A DNA stretch of 64,000 bases from positions 141,969 through 205,968 of the forward strand of contig NZ_WEHU01000009.1 of assembly GCF_009183415.1 (NCBI RefSeq), given 5' to 3'. Source of the DNA: Bacillus sp. B1-b2 (GTDB taxonomy: Bacteria > Bacillota > Bacilli > Bacillales > Cytobacillaceae). The translations under genes and the position numbers were made by a program. Below, in pieces: positions 35,737 to 44,699 of the stretch. Under the pieces are notes generated by a model, which saw only the letters and a program-made list of their open reading frames with translations, was not told where the DNA came from and searched no databases. The first letter of the stretch is position 1, and every line of letters starts with the position of its first letter.

Positions 35737-36536
35737 GTGGAAAGGAATCAAATGTAAAAACATTAAATTCACCTAAGCCACCAGCCAAAACAAAGTTCAT
35801 GTTTACTGTTATTCTCATTATTGCTCTATTATGGTGGAGCGCTTATAAAGCGGATGCAACGTTTAGTGAATTAATTGCTGGTTTTCCTAATATTTTTGAT
35901 GTTCTTGTTCAAATGTGGCCACCAGATTGGGCTTACTTTGAAAGGATAGTAGAACCTTTGCTTGAAACGATTAGAATGGCCATTCTCGGTACTACTTTTG
36001 GAGCAATTATTGCCATACCACTTGCCATCGTTTGTGCAAGTAATATTGTTCGAGTTTCCTATATATTTTATCCATTCCGCTTTATATTAAATTTAATTAG
36101 AACCGTACCTGATTTATTACTAGCTTCTATCTTTGTTGCTATCTTTGGTATTGGTGCACTGCCAGGTATTATCGCATTAACTATTTTTTCGATTGGATTA
36201 GTTGCGAAGCTATTATATGAAGCTATTGAATCAATCGATCCTGGTCCGCTTGAGGCAATGACGGCTGTCGGCGCTAACAAAATTCAATGGATATTTTTTG
36301 GAGTTATTCCACAGGTTACTGCACATTTTACTTCGTATGTTTTATACACCTTTGAAGTAAACGTTCGTGCTGCAGCCATTTTGGGATTAGTCGGAGCAGG
36401 TGGGATTGGTGAGTACTATGACCGTACCCTTAACTTCCTGCAATATGACAGAGCATCCTCTATTATTATACTTACATTAATAGTCGTGCTTTTTATTGAC
36501 TATGTTAGTACGAAATTACGGGAGAAATTACTATGA
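35733..36536 (+). CDS. phnE: Phosphonate-type ABC permease 1
   Basis: A 267-residue PhnE-family permease with about six hydrophobic segments and the EAA-like loop [21 protein letters not shown] (about 172-192, in part). The C-terminal [23 protein letters not shown] stretch is a PhnE signature. Its ATG overlaps the phnC stop and its stop overlaps the next permease start, so three genes are translationally coupled. Confidence 0.92.
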   Translation: MSGKESNVKTLNSPKPPAKTKFMFTVILIIALLWWSAYKADATFSELIAGFPNIFDVLVQMWPPDWAYFERIVEPLLETIRMAILGTTFGAIIAIPLAIVCASNIVRVSYIFYPFRFILNLIRTVPDLLLASIFVAIFGIGALPGIIALTIFSIGLVAKLLYEAIESIDPGPLEAMTAVGANKIQWIFFGVIPQVTAHFTSYVLYTFEVNVRAAAILGLVGAGGIGEYYDRTLNFLQYDRASSIIILTLIVVLFIDYVSTKLREKLL

Positions 36537-37336
36537 GCCAAACAAACACTAAAGTAAATAAACCGAAAAAGAAATACTTATTTAAAACGGTCATATTTGT
36601 GTTGCTTGCACTCTTGTATATTTGGGCTTTCTCCGGTATGCCAATAAACTCTATTAAAGAGACAGCTGGGCAAATTTCACAAGCTATATTCACTGGGATT
36701 TTCCATCCAGACTGGGATTATGTTTATTTACCTGAAGGAGAAGATTTATTACGAGGACTTCTTGACACACTAGCTATTGCTATTTTAGGTACATTTATTT
36801 CCGCTATCCTATGTGTACCTTTCGCTTTCTGGGCTGCTAACAACATGTCAAAAGGTAAGGTCGTTTCTGGTTCAGGAAAGTTTGTTTTAAGCTTTATACG
36901 TACATTCCCAGAAGTTGTTATGGCTATTTTATTTATTAAAGCAGTTGGACCAGGGTCTTTCGCCGGGGTACTTGCATTAGGTCTTCACTCTATTGGTATG
37001 CTAGGAAAGCTATTCTCTGAGGAAGTGGAGAATCTTGACATGGGACCAACCGAAGCACTAACTGCTACTGGTGCAAGTAGACTACAAGTATTGTGGTTTG
37101 CTGTTCTACCTCAAGTTATGCCTGGTTTCTTATCTTATACATTATATCGCTTTGAGATCAACATTCGTTCCGCTGCAATCTTAGGTGTTATTGGAGCAGG
37201 TGGTATTGGTACTCCTCTAATTTTCGCATTAAGCTCTAGGGATTGGGATCGTGTTGGTATTATCCTATTAGGTATAATTGTTATGGTTACCATTATTGAT
37301 GCTATTTCAGGATACTTACGTAAAAAAATCATCTAA
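36533..37336 (+). CDS. phnE: Phosphonate-type ABC permease 2
   Basis: A second PhnE-family permease, also 267 residues and similar in layout to the first: NIRSAAILGVIGAGGIGTPL near the C-terminus and EALTATGASRLQVLWFAVLPQ as the docking loop. The two probably form a heterodimer rather than the homodimer of single-phnE systems. It is the last gene before a good terminator. Confidence 0.92.
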   Translation: MSQTNTKVNKPKKKYLFKTVIFVLLALLYIWAFSGMPINSIKETAGQISQAIFTGIFHPDWDYVYLPEGEDLLRGLLDTLAIAILGTFISAILCVPFAFWAANNMSKGKVVSGSGKFVLSFIRTFPEVVMAILFIKAVGPGSFAGVLALGLHSIGMLGKLFSEEVENLDMGPTEALTATGASRLQVLWFAVLPQVMPGFLSYTLYRFEINIRSAAILGVIGAGGIGTPLIFALSSRDWDRVGIILLGIIVMVTIIDAISGYLRKKII

Positions 37337-37344
37337 TACTTAAT

Positions 37345-37382
37345 AACCACATTGACATAAAGATTGTTAATGTGGTTTTTAC
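37345..37382 (+). terminator. Terminator of the phn operon
   Basis: AACCACATT pairs with AATGTGGTT, followed by TTTTTACA, 9 bases beyond the second permease. Confidence 0.8.
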
Positions 37383-37526
37383 AATAGAAATTATTTTAAT
37401 ATTAACAATTCTCTCTTCAATTCATATACAATACTAATAATGATTGATTTTGTTTGATCATATAATTCTATATGTTCTGTAGTGAACAAAGTCATTATCT
37501 ATAATAAAAAAGGAGTGTTATATTAT

Positions 37527-38486
37527 ATGAGCAGAAAATTACTACTTACTCATTCTATTGATCATACTCTACTAGAAAAATTAAAGACGTCATTATTAGA
37601 TTGGGATATTATTGCTGCCACAACAAAAGAAGAGTGGACAAATCACCTTGTAGACGCAGAAATTATTCTTGGCTGGCGAGGGAAATTCGATAGAGAAAGT
37701 GTTTCTAAAAACAAGAATTTACAATGGATTCAAACCTGGAGTGCTGGTGTCAATACTCTACCATTAGAGCAATTATCAGAACAAAATGTAACCATCACTA
37801 GTGCAAACGGTGTTCACAGCAATCCTATTTCAGAAACTATTTTTGCACTTATGCTTGGATTAACAAGAAATATTCATGGATATGTACGTAACCAAACAAA
37901 AAAAGAATGGGATAATAGAGACTTAACTCTTGAGATACATAATAAAACCATTGGTATTATTGGTGTTGGCGCTATTGGAAAAGAAACAGCTAAAATAGCT
38001 AAAGCTTTTGGCATGCATGTTATAGGTGTTCGTAATTCTGGAAAACCTGAACACTATGTTGATTCCATGTATACCTCCGAGCAGCTAGATGAAATACTCC
38101 CTGAATGTGATTATGTAGTAGTAACCCTTCCATTAACCGATGCTACTTATCATATGTTTCAAGCAAAACAATTTAAACAAATGAAAAATTCAAGCTTTTT
38201 TATTAATATTGGTCGTGGTGGACTTGTAAAAGAAGATGATTTAATTGATGCATTAGAAACTGGCGAAATTCTTGGTGCAGGGCTTGATGTATTTGAAAAA
38301 GAACCACTTCCACAAACTAACAAGCTATGGGATTTAGAAAATGTTATCGTTACTCCACATACTTCAGGATCCACAGAACACTATGATAGTAGAGTCATAG
38401 AAGATATATTTTTACCTAATTTAGCTAGCTATTTAAACAAGGAACCTTTAGTTAAAAATGTAGTGGATTATCAAAAGGGATATTAA
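37527..38486 (+). CDS. D-isomer-specific 2-hydroxyacid dehydrogenase
   Basis: A 319-residue NAD(P)-dependent dehydrogenase. The nucleotide-binding GIIGVGAIGKETAK lies at about 142-155; catalytic Arg in NIGRGGLVKEDDL, Glu in FEKEPLP and His in TPHTSGS. It resembles glyoxylate/hydroxypyruvate reductases. The start is the ATG after AAAGGAGTG; a longer reading 15 codons upstream lacks an SD. Phosphite dehydrogenase (PtxD) belongs to the same superfamily and is found near PhnCDE-like importers, but a terminator separates this gene from phnE, and nothing PtxD-specific is visible. The substrate is unknown. Confidence 0.85.
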   Translation: MSRKLLLTHSIDHTLLEKLKTSLLDWDIIAATTKEEWTNHLVDAEIILGWRGKFDRESVSKNKNLQWIQTWSAGVNTLPLEQLSEQNVTITSANGVHSNPISETIFALMLGLTRNIHGYVRNQTKKEWDNRDLTLEIHNKTIGIIGVGAIGKETAKIAKAFGMHVIGVRNSGKPEHYVDSMYTSEQLDEILPECDYVVVTLPLTDATYHMFQAKQFKQMKNSSFFINIGRGGLVKEDDLIDALETGEILGAGLDVFEKEPLPQTNKLWDLENVIVTPHTSGSTEHYDSRVIEDIFLPNLASYLNKEPLVKNVVDYQKGY

Positions 38487-38598
38487 TGCTCTCTTTGAAA
38501 TAGAGTATTAGTTATCGTATTTTTGTCTATAGTAAGAGATTTCCTCTCTTACCGATATGATAAGTGTTCGAAGCAAGCCATTTCCAGTGCATTACTAT

Positions 38599-38642
38599 AA
38601 AAAAGAGTATGTACCCTATAAACTGGGTACATACTCTTTTTT
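38599..38642. terminator. Bidirectional terminator
   Basis: AAAAAGAGTATGTACCC with its complement (17-bp stem, 8-base loop), A- and T-rich flanks on both sides, between the dehydrogenase and the convergent znuB. Confidence 0.88.
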
Positions 38643-39492
38643 ATGCATTATTCTTTTGATATTTTTTTTGCGAACTAGATCGTCGATAGCTCATATAAAG
38701 CTTTTGGATAAGAAAACCAACTAATAGAATCATTACAAGCAATAATGTAATGGTTGCTCCAGGTGGTGTACCAAGATGATAGGAAGAAAATAATCCTGTA
38801 AAGATGCTAAAGGCTGCAACAATGATAGCAACCACAAACACCCATTTGAATCCTTTCACCAATTTAATTGAAAATGCAGCAGGAAGAACTAATAATGCTG
38901 ACACTAATAACACACCAATTGTAGGAATAATAACAGATATAGCTATTCCAGTTATAATACTAAAAGTAACCGATAATAAATTTGTATTTATGCCACTTGT
39001 TGTTGCTGTATCTTCATCAAAAGTCATTAAATACATTTGTCTATTAAAAATAATAAAGAAAATAATAATAATGGCTGATACAATTGCTAATACATTTACT
39101 TGTTGTGCACTAATAGTAATAATACTTCCGAATAAATATTGATCCATACTAGTAGTCATTCCACCACTTGATATACTCATTAAAAATAAAGCAAAAGACA
39201 AACCTGCTGCCATTAATATTGCAATCGATACTTCTGAATAAGTATGATAAGCTCTTCGCATATACTCAATACCCAATGCTCCTGCAATTACAACAAGAAG
39301 GCTGGATAAGGTAATATTTGTTTGAAAAAAATATCCAATAGCTACTCCTGCCAAAGAAATATGTGATAAGGTATCTGCCATTAATGCTTGTCTTCTTAGC
39401 ACTAAATATATACCTATCACAGGAGCAATTATTGCAATAAGCCCACCTGCCCAAAATGCTCTTTGCATGAATTCAAGGTTAAACATTTCCAT
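38641..39492 (-). CDS. znuB: Zinc ABC transporter permease
   Basis: A 283-residue ABC-3-family permease (ZnuB/AdcB). About eight hydrophobic segments; the conserved [22 protein letters not shown] near residues 28-48 includes the His used in metal translocation, and [13 protein letters not shown] sits near the end. It overlaps the upstream ATPase by 64 bases, as in B. subtilis. AAAGGAG lies about 10 bases before the ATG. The C-terminal tail is basic and cytosolic. Confidence 0.9.
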   Translation of the reverse strand: MEMFNLEFMQRAFWAGGLIAIIAPVIGIYLVLRRQALMADTLSHISLAGVAIGYFFQTNITLSSLLVVIAGALGIEYMRRAYHTYSEVSIAILMAAGLSFALFLMSISSGGMTTSMDQYLFGSIITISAQQVNVLAIVSAIIIIFFIIFNRQMYLMTFDEDTATTSGINTNLLSVTFSIITGIAISVIIPTIGVLLVSALLVLPAAFSIKLVKGFKWVFVVAIIVAAFSIFTGLFSSYHLGTPPGATITLLLVMILLVGFLIQKLYMSYRRSSSQKKYQKNNA

Positions 39493-40145
39493 CCGCCCTT
39501 TTCTCCTTTCTCGATGTGTATAATTTTATCTAAATAGTCTTCTACTTCATCTTGATCATGTGTAACCATAATAACTGTTCGATTATGTTGGATTACCTGA
39601 TGCTTCATAAATTCATAAAATCCTTTTCTACTGTTTGCGTCCATTCCTGTTGTAGGTTCATCTAATACTAATAAATCAGGTTCAGATGCCAAAATTCGTG
39701 CAATCACAATTTTTTGCTTTTGTCCTCCTGATAGTTCACCGACCTTTTTAAAACGATACTCCCACATACCTACCATATCTAAAGCTTTTTTAATTGCGTC
39801 ATGGTCTGTTTGTTTCATTTTTTGGAACCATTTTTTCTGTTGAAAACGGCCCGACCTTACTAATTCCATAACAGTACTAGGAAATCCTACATTAAAGGAA
39901 GCAACTTGTTGTGGTACATAACCAACTGTTAATTTCTTTCCATTCAAATTAACTTTATTAATAGAAACCTCACCAGACCACGGCTTCAATAAGCCAAGTA
40001 ATAATTTTAGCAAGGTTGATTTACTTGCACCATTAGGTCCAGTAATTCCAACAAATTCCCCATACTCTAAATCAAATGATACGCCATCTAAGGATGGTGT
40101 ATGTTCGTATCCAAAGGTTAACTCTCTAACCGTTGCTAGTTTCAT
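39429..40145 (-). CDS. znuC: Zinc ABC transporter ATPase
   Basis: A 238-residue ATPase. Walker A is GPNGASKST, with Ser replacing the usual Gly before the Lys; the same variant occurs in Bacillus ZnuC as I recall it. Other motifs: Q-loop YVPQQVAS, signature [13 protein letters not shown], Walker [13 protein letters not shown], switch VTHDQDEV. The C-terminal [16 protein letters not shown] with two cysteines is characteristic and may touch metal. No znuA binding-protein gene or zur gene is near; B. subtilis has znuA in the same cluster, so it is displaced here. Confidence 0.9.
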   Translation of the reverse strand: MKLATVRELTFGYEHTPSLDGVSFDLEYGEFVGITGPNGASKSTLLKLLLGLLKPWSGEVSINKVNLNGKKLTVGYVPQQVASFNVGFPSTVMELVRSGRFQQKKWFQKMKQTDHDAIKKALDMVGMWEYRFKKVGELSGGQKQKIVIARILASEPDLLVLDEPTTGMDANSRKGFYEFMKHQVIQHNRTVIMVTHDQDEVEDYLDKIIHIEKGEKGGWKCLTLNSCKEHFGQVGLLQ

Positions 40146-40516
40146 TTCTTTCTCCCCTTCCTTTGTCCCCCAATTTTTTAATACAATTTAAAATTCTATA
40201 TGTTCAAGCTTTTATTATGATTTTTCCGTTCTAAATCATTATATACAAATAGTAACTATTCCCATAACTTCATCCTATCGAAAACTGTGTTGCATATCTT
40301 TTCACAAAGAATATACCTATTTCGTATTCATTCCGATTTAATATAAAGAAATTAAGATTAAATGATATGATTCTGCCTAATGATTTTATATGAGATTTAC
40401 TAGGAGGTCAAGAACTTTTTTGCCTATACACGATTACACTTATATCACTTAAATTAATGTAAAAACATTATTTTAGTGATTAAACACTGATAACACTGGG
40501 TATATATACAATATAC
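40146..40516. other. znu upstream region, no clear operator
   Basis: AT-rich, no frame. It should contain the znuC promoter and possibly a Zur site, but nothing matched the Zur consensus convincingly. Confidence 0.3.
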
Positions 40517-40554
40517 AAACAAAAGCATTACCTAGTAGTTAAACTAGATAATGC
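40517..40554 (-). terminator. Terminator of the cwlO-like gene
   Basis: GCATTATCTAGT pairs with ACTA.TAGGTAATGC (one bulge) followed on the minus strand by TTTTGTTTGT, 27 bases after the stop. Confidence 0.7.
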
Positions 40555-40580
40555 CTAAGTTCAGCATTATATTGAAAGAA

Positions 40581-41783
40581 TTATAGTCTAACAACTCTTC
40601 CATTAAATGTAGATTTCCAATAGCCACTGTCCATAGAAGCAATAGCTACTCCTGTAGAACTTTGAGATCCGATGAATTTACCATTTCCGATATAAATACC
40701 AACATGTCCATCAGTTTTATACGTATTGAAGAATACTAAGTCACCTGGTTGAATATTATTAATAGAAACTTGGGAACCTGTATTTTTTAAACCATCTGTG
40801 CTAGCAGGAATACTATAACCTGCTTGTGAATATGCCCAACTTACAAATCCTGAACAGTCAAATAATCCATTTGCCACGTCAGAAGCAGTTCTTCCACCAC
40901 CAAATTTATAAGTTGAATTCCCAATATATTTATAACCTGCTGAGATAGCTGTTGCTTTTCCTCCAGTAGCTTTTGATTCACTGCTGCTACCAACAGATGT
41001 TGCTACTAAATTGTTTAAACTATCTGTTTCTCTTTGTTGAACTATTTGCTGTACACTTGCTTCTTGTGTATTTAATGCACCATACTTTTGCTCTAATTCA
41101 GCTTTTTCAGCTTTGAAAGATGCTTCTTCATTCTCTAAATCTTTCTTCGCTTGTTCATTGCTTTCTTGTTGACCAACATTTTGTTTTTGCATTTCTTCAA
41201 GATCTAGTTTCATATCTTTTAACTTAGTATAGTTTGTTTCAACATCTGCTTTTTTAGCTTCTACTTCTTTTTTATCTTTTTCGTTGCTTGCGATTAAATC
41301 TTGATCAGCTTCCATGATTGTAGCTACTGCACCAACACGATCAACGAAATCTTTGAAACTCTCCGCACCAAATAATACTTCAATATAATCAACACTTCCA
41401 CCATTTTCTTGGAAAGTGCGCGCTCTCTCTTTTAATATATTATTTCGTTTTTCAATTCTATCTTCTAACTCTGTAATAGCTTTTTGAAGAGAAGCAATTT
41501 CTTCTTCTGTTTCTTTCATTTTCACTTGAGTTTCATCTATTAAAATTTGGTTTTCTTCAATAGCTTTGTTTACTCTTTTAATTTGAGCATCTAATTTCTC
41601 TACTTTTTTCTGCGCTTCTGCAATCTTTACTTGCGCGTCAGTAATCTGGCTTTGCAAATCTGATTTTTGTTGAGAAATACTTGATTGCTGTGTTGCATTA
41701 GCATGAATTGCTGGGATCGTTAAGCTGCTACCTAGTCCAAGCAATAGAGTTGTGTTTAGTACTACTAGTTTCTTCTTTAACAT
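40581..41783 (-). CDS. cwlO: D,L-endopeptidase with coiled-coil domain (CwlO-like)
   Basis: A 400-residue secreted murein hydrolase. Signal peptide (about 1-31) with a likely cut after IHANA; a long coiled coil (about 35-250) carrying the CwlO-type block ESFKDFVDRVGAVATIMEAD; then a C-terminal NlpC/P60 domain (about 280-400) with catalytic Cys in DCSGFVSW and His in DGHVGIYIG. It cleaves D-Glu-mDAP-type stem peptides to allow elongation; in B. subtilis the coiled coil responds to FtsEX. The protein is shorter than B. subtilis CwlO (473) in the linker. WalR control is expected from family knowledge; a site could not be confirmed. Confidence 0.88.
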   Translation of the reverse strand: MLKKKLVVLNTTLLLGLGSSLTIPAIHANATQQSSISQQKSDLQSQITDAQVKIAEAQKKVEKLDAQIKRVNKAIEENQILIDETQVKMKETEEEIASLQKAITELEDRIEKRNNILKERARTFQENGGSVDYIEVLFGAESFKDFVDRVGAVATIMEADQDLIASNEKDKKEVEAKKADVETNYTKLKDMKLDLEEMQKQNVGQQESNEQAKKDLENEEASFKAEKAELEQKYGALNTQEASVQQIVQQRETDSLNNLVATSVGSSSESKATGGKATAISAGYKYIGNSTYKFGGGRTASDVANGLFDCSGFVSWAYSQAGYSIPASTDGLKNTGSQVSINNIQPGDLVFFNTYKTDGHVGIYIGNGKFIGSQSSTGVAIASMDSGYWKSTFNGRVVRL

Positions 41784-42389
41784 TTCATTTCCCCCTGCAC
41801 GTATCTAATGTCGTTTTTATTTTTATCTATCTATGTATCATTTATGGATGTATTCAATGTAGAGAGATTCTTTTAATATAGTACTCTCTCATTCTTTTTT
41901 CAAATAAAAACCTGTTTTCGACGAAAAAACATTCTTTGAAACATCTTTCGCCACAAATAGAAGTATAACATCATAATTTGTCATTTAAGTAATAGAAATA
42001 TTACAGTTATATTTCAATTTGGGTTTTTTTGAATAAGTTCACCATTTTTTCATATTATTATCCCTTGCATTTCCTTAATAGTTCCGCTTTTACATACTTT
42101 ACTCTGCATAATTGTCTTTTTCTTACAATTAGAGCGAAATATATCAAAAGACACTTGACTTCAACAAGTTGGAGGAGAATGGACGGAGAAAACAAAAGGA
42201 TAGAAATTAGAATGACTCCTATAAAAGATGAAGTATAAAGAAGAAAAAATATTCTTACTCAACAGACAGTTTACCATACTGAAATAATAATTTACTAGAT
42301 TTGTCACTTTATTGATAAACCTTTTTATTTCCTTTAAAGTAGGCTATGTTATTACAATGAGTTTCTATTTTAATAAAGGATGATTTATT
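41784..42389. other. Long intergenic region between divergent genes
   Basis: Holds the cwlO leader and promoter and the oxidoreductase promoter. A WalR-like TGTAAT-x5-TATTAC occurs near 41989-42005 on the minus strand but the second half is off consensus. A 20-codon frame at 42179-42238 follows GGAGGAG, but spacing is too short to trust it. Confidence 0.35.
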
Positions 42390-43511
42390 TTGAAAAAAGT
42401 TATTATTATTGGTGGAGGAATTTTAGGAGCATCAACCGCTTATGAACTATCAAAAAAAGGTGTAGAGGTTGTTGTCATTGACCGCGAAGACATTGGACAA
42501 GCCACAAAAGCTGCTGCTGGAATTATTTGTCCTTGGAATTCGCAACGTAGAAACAAACGATGGTATGTGCTAGCTAAAGAAGGTGCAAAATACTACCCTG
42601 ATTTAGTAGAACAACTATCAGGTTATCATGATTTAGATATAGGATATAAAAAGGTAGGTGCACTATGTCTTCATTCTGATGAAAATAAACTGGAGCAAAT
42701 GAGAGAAAGAACGTTAAAAAGAAAGCTAGATGCTCCTGAAATTGGAGATATCTCTATCTTAACCTCTAATGAAGCAAGAGAATTATTTCCTATCTTAACA
42801 AATGATTTTCATGCCTTACATATTAGTGGCGCCGCTAGAGTAGATGGCTTTGCAATGCGTAATGCATTACTAGAAGCTAGCATAGTATTAGGGGCTCGTT
42901 ATTATCAATCTAATGCAAGGATTCTTTGGGATAAAGGCAGAATTACAGGAGTACAATTACAGAATCAAACTTCTATTTATGCGGACGAGGTTATAATTAC
43001 TGCAGGTGTATGGGCAAACGAACTATTAGAGCCTCTTCAATTAAACTTCGACGTAAATGCACAAAAGGGACAGATTATGCACATAAGTATTCCTAAGAGT
43101 AATTGTAATGAATGGCCAGTTGTGATGCCTCCACATGATCAATATTTGTTAACATTAAATAATCGAATTGTAATTGGGGCAACACATGAAAATATATCAG
43201 ACTTAAATCCTGATATTACGCTCGCTGGTATGAAAGAAATTATGGATAAAGCATTCTTTTATGCACCTGAACTAATGAATAGTAAGCTAGAAGAAATGAG
43301 AATAGGATATAGACCATTCACAGCAGATTTCCTACCTATTTTCGGTAAAGTCAATCAGTATGAAGGCTTGTCTATTGCAAATGGATTAGGGGCATCTGGA
43401 TTAACAATGGGTCCTTTTATAGGCAAACAATTAGCCAATTGGATGACAGGAAATAACATCACTATTGATTTAGAGGACTATTCCATTAATAGCTCTATTA
43501 AAGAATTGTAA
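42390..43511 (+). CDS. DAO-family FAD-dependent oxidoreductase
   Basis: A 373-residue flavoenzyme of the glycine/D-amino-acid oxidase (DadA/YurR-like) family. The dinucleotide-binding motif VIIIGGGILGASTAYEL (residues 4-20) and VVVIDRE (second strand acid) are intact, as is the C-terminal GYRPFTADFLPIFG, GLSIANGLGASGLTMGP that closes the FAD site. The start is TTG. It oxidises an amino or imino acid; the specific substrate is not determinable. It is followed by a terminator that overlaps its stop codon and faces a convergent response regulator. Confidence 0.85.
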   Translation: MKKVIIIGGGILGASTAYELSKKGVEVVVIDREDIGQATKAAAGIICPWNSQRRNKRWYVLAKEGAKYYPDLVEQLSGYHDLDIGYKKVGALCLHSDENKLEQMRERTLKRKLDAPEIGDISILTSNEARELFPILTNDFHALHISGAARVDGFAMRNALLEASIVLGARYYQSNARILWDKGRITGVQLQNQTSIYADEVIITAGVWANELLEPLQLNFDVNAQKGQIMHISIPKSNCNEWPVVMPPHDQYLLTLNNRIVIGATHENISDLNPDITLAGMKEIMDKAFFYAPELMNSKLEEMRIGYRPFTADFLPIFGKVNQYEGLSIANGLGASGLTMGPFIGKQLANWMTGNNITIDLEDYSINSSIKEL

Positions 43512-43544
43512 AGGCTTCTTTTTTTAGCCTTTACAATTCTTTTA
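43501..43544. terminator. Bidirectional terminator forming both coding ends
   Basis: AAAGAATTGTAAAGGCT and its exact complement (17 bp, 9-base loop). On each strand AAAGAATTGTAA encodes Lys-Glu-Leu-stop, so both convergent proteins end in KEL. Confidence 0.88.
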
Positions 43545-44658
43545 GTATTTCGTATAACTCTACTGATTCTCTGGACGGCGTAACCCCAAATTCTTCTTCT
43601 AGCATTTCTTTTAATTGCTTAAAAACATTAAGACCTTCCGTTTTATGCATATGATTTGTATGAATTCTTATTAACATTTGATAATATTTTTCCGCATAAG
43701 GATTTAAAGAGATGGCCTTTTTTAAATAAAGAATAGCTAAATCTACATGTGACTCCATTAGTTCCTTTGCTAACCTTTCAATGAATAATAAGTATTTCTC
43801 TTGGAAATCTTCTTGCTTAGATCGACACCATTGATAATCGTTACCTTCTAAATAATCTCCTGTATATAAATCTAGTACACTTTCGTAATCTTGTTGGTTG
43901 AATTTTTTTATACTTGCATTCTTAGTTAATAACTCTAGTTCTTGCACATCTGATTGAAAGCTTAAATTCATTACATAGCCATTTCCATTTTTATGAATTA
44001 ATTCTTCATACCCTATTTCTCGAAACATTTTTCTTAAATAGGAAATACAGGTATAAAAATTCACTTTGGCTTTCTCATAATGAGTATCTGGCCATAAACT
44101 ATCAATAATCTTATCTTTATCAAGCACCGCATCTTTATGATGAAAAAAATAAGCACAAAGCTCTTTCACCTTATATGTCTTCCAATTAAGAGGTGCTTCA
44201 TCCTTACCAACATAAACTTCAAAATTATTTAAGAAATGGACATGTATTTGGTTACTAGGTGATTCTCCCTGCATGGCAACCTCTTGTCTCTTTTCTTCCA
44301 ATCTTTCTATCGTTTTTTGTAGTCTCTCCACTCTTACTGGCTTTAGAAGATAATCCATTACATACAATTCAAAAGCTTTGACCGCATATTCACTATATGC
44401 AGTCAAAAAGACAATAGGAATATCTTGGTTCCAGGAACTAATTTCCTCTGCAACTTCTATCCCATTCATTTCAGGCATCTCTATATCCAAGAAAAGCAAA
44501 TCAACTTTTGCTCCGTTCCTCATACTTTCCAACAAATGTAAGGGGTTTACAAATTTATGAATGAAAATTTCTTCATTTTTATGATGGAAAAGACTATTTA
44601 ATTTTATTTCTAATATATTTAATGCCATTTCTTCATCATCTAATAAATAAATTTCCAA
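43531..44658 (-). CDS. Response regulator with SARP/BTAD-type activator domain
   Basis: A 375-residue regulator. Receiver domain (about 1-125) with acidic pair DDEE, phosphorylated Asp in FLDIEMPEMNG (about 55), Thr in FLTAYSEYAVKAF and Lys in LLKPV. After a linker, an OmpR-like winged helix (about 150-235: LNWKTYKVKELCAYFFHHKD...ALDKDKIIDSLWPD) and a TPR-like bacterial transcriptional activator domain (about 245-375) as in SARP proteins. The start is TTG with GGAG 9 bases before. It is 41 bases after the sensor kinase gene, so the pair is an operon. The target genes are unknown. Confidence 0.9.
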   Translation of the reverse strand: MEIYLLDDEEMALNILEIKLNSLFHHKNEEIFIHKFVNPLHLLESMRNGAKVDLLFLDIEMPEMNGIEVAEEISSWNQDIPIVFLTAYSEYAVKAFELYVMDYLLKPVRVERLQKTIERLEEKRQEVAMQGESPSNQIHVHFLNNFEVYVGKDEAPLNWKTYKVKELCAYFFHHKDAVLDKDKIIDSLWPDTHYEKAKVNFYTCISYLRKMFREIGYEELIHKNGNGYVMNLSFQSDVQELELLTKNASIKKFNQQDYESVLDLYTGDYLEGNDYQWCRSKQEDFQEKYLLFIERLAKELMESHVDLAILYLKKAISLNPYAEKYYQMLIRIHTNHMHKTEGLNVFKQLKEMLEEEFGVTPSRESVELYEILKEL

Positions 44659-44699
44659 ATATCACCACTCCTTTTTAGAGGTTATTCTTTAACTAAAAC

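Noticed and set aside
37527..38486. Phosphite dehydrogenase (ptxD) assignment
   Set aside because: No PtxD-specific residues recognised and a terminator separates it from the importer genes; called a generic 2-hydroxyacid dehydrogenase.
39991..40035. Defective Walker A (GPNGASKST) in ZnuC
   Set aside because: This variant is, to my knowledge, normal in Bacillus ZnuC, so it is not evidence of inactivation.
40146..40580. Zur box in front of znuC
   Set aside because: No TCGTAAT-type inverted repeat found.
41989..42005. WalR binding site upstream of cwlO
   Set aside because: Only one half matches TGT-A/T-A; the second half (TATTAC) deviates, so not listed as a feature.
42029..42238. 69-codon plus-strand frame upstream of the oxidoreductase, with a 20-codon internal version behind GGAGGAG
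   Set aside because: No hydrophobic or conserved pattern, AT-driven composition, and SD spacing of only about 3 bases for the internal ATG.
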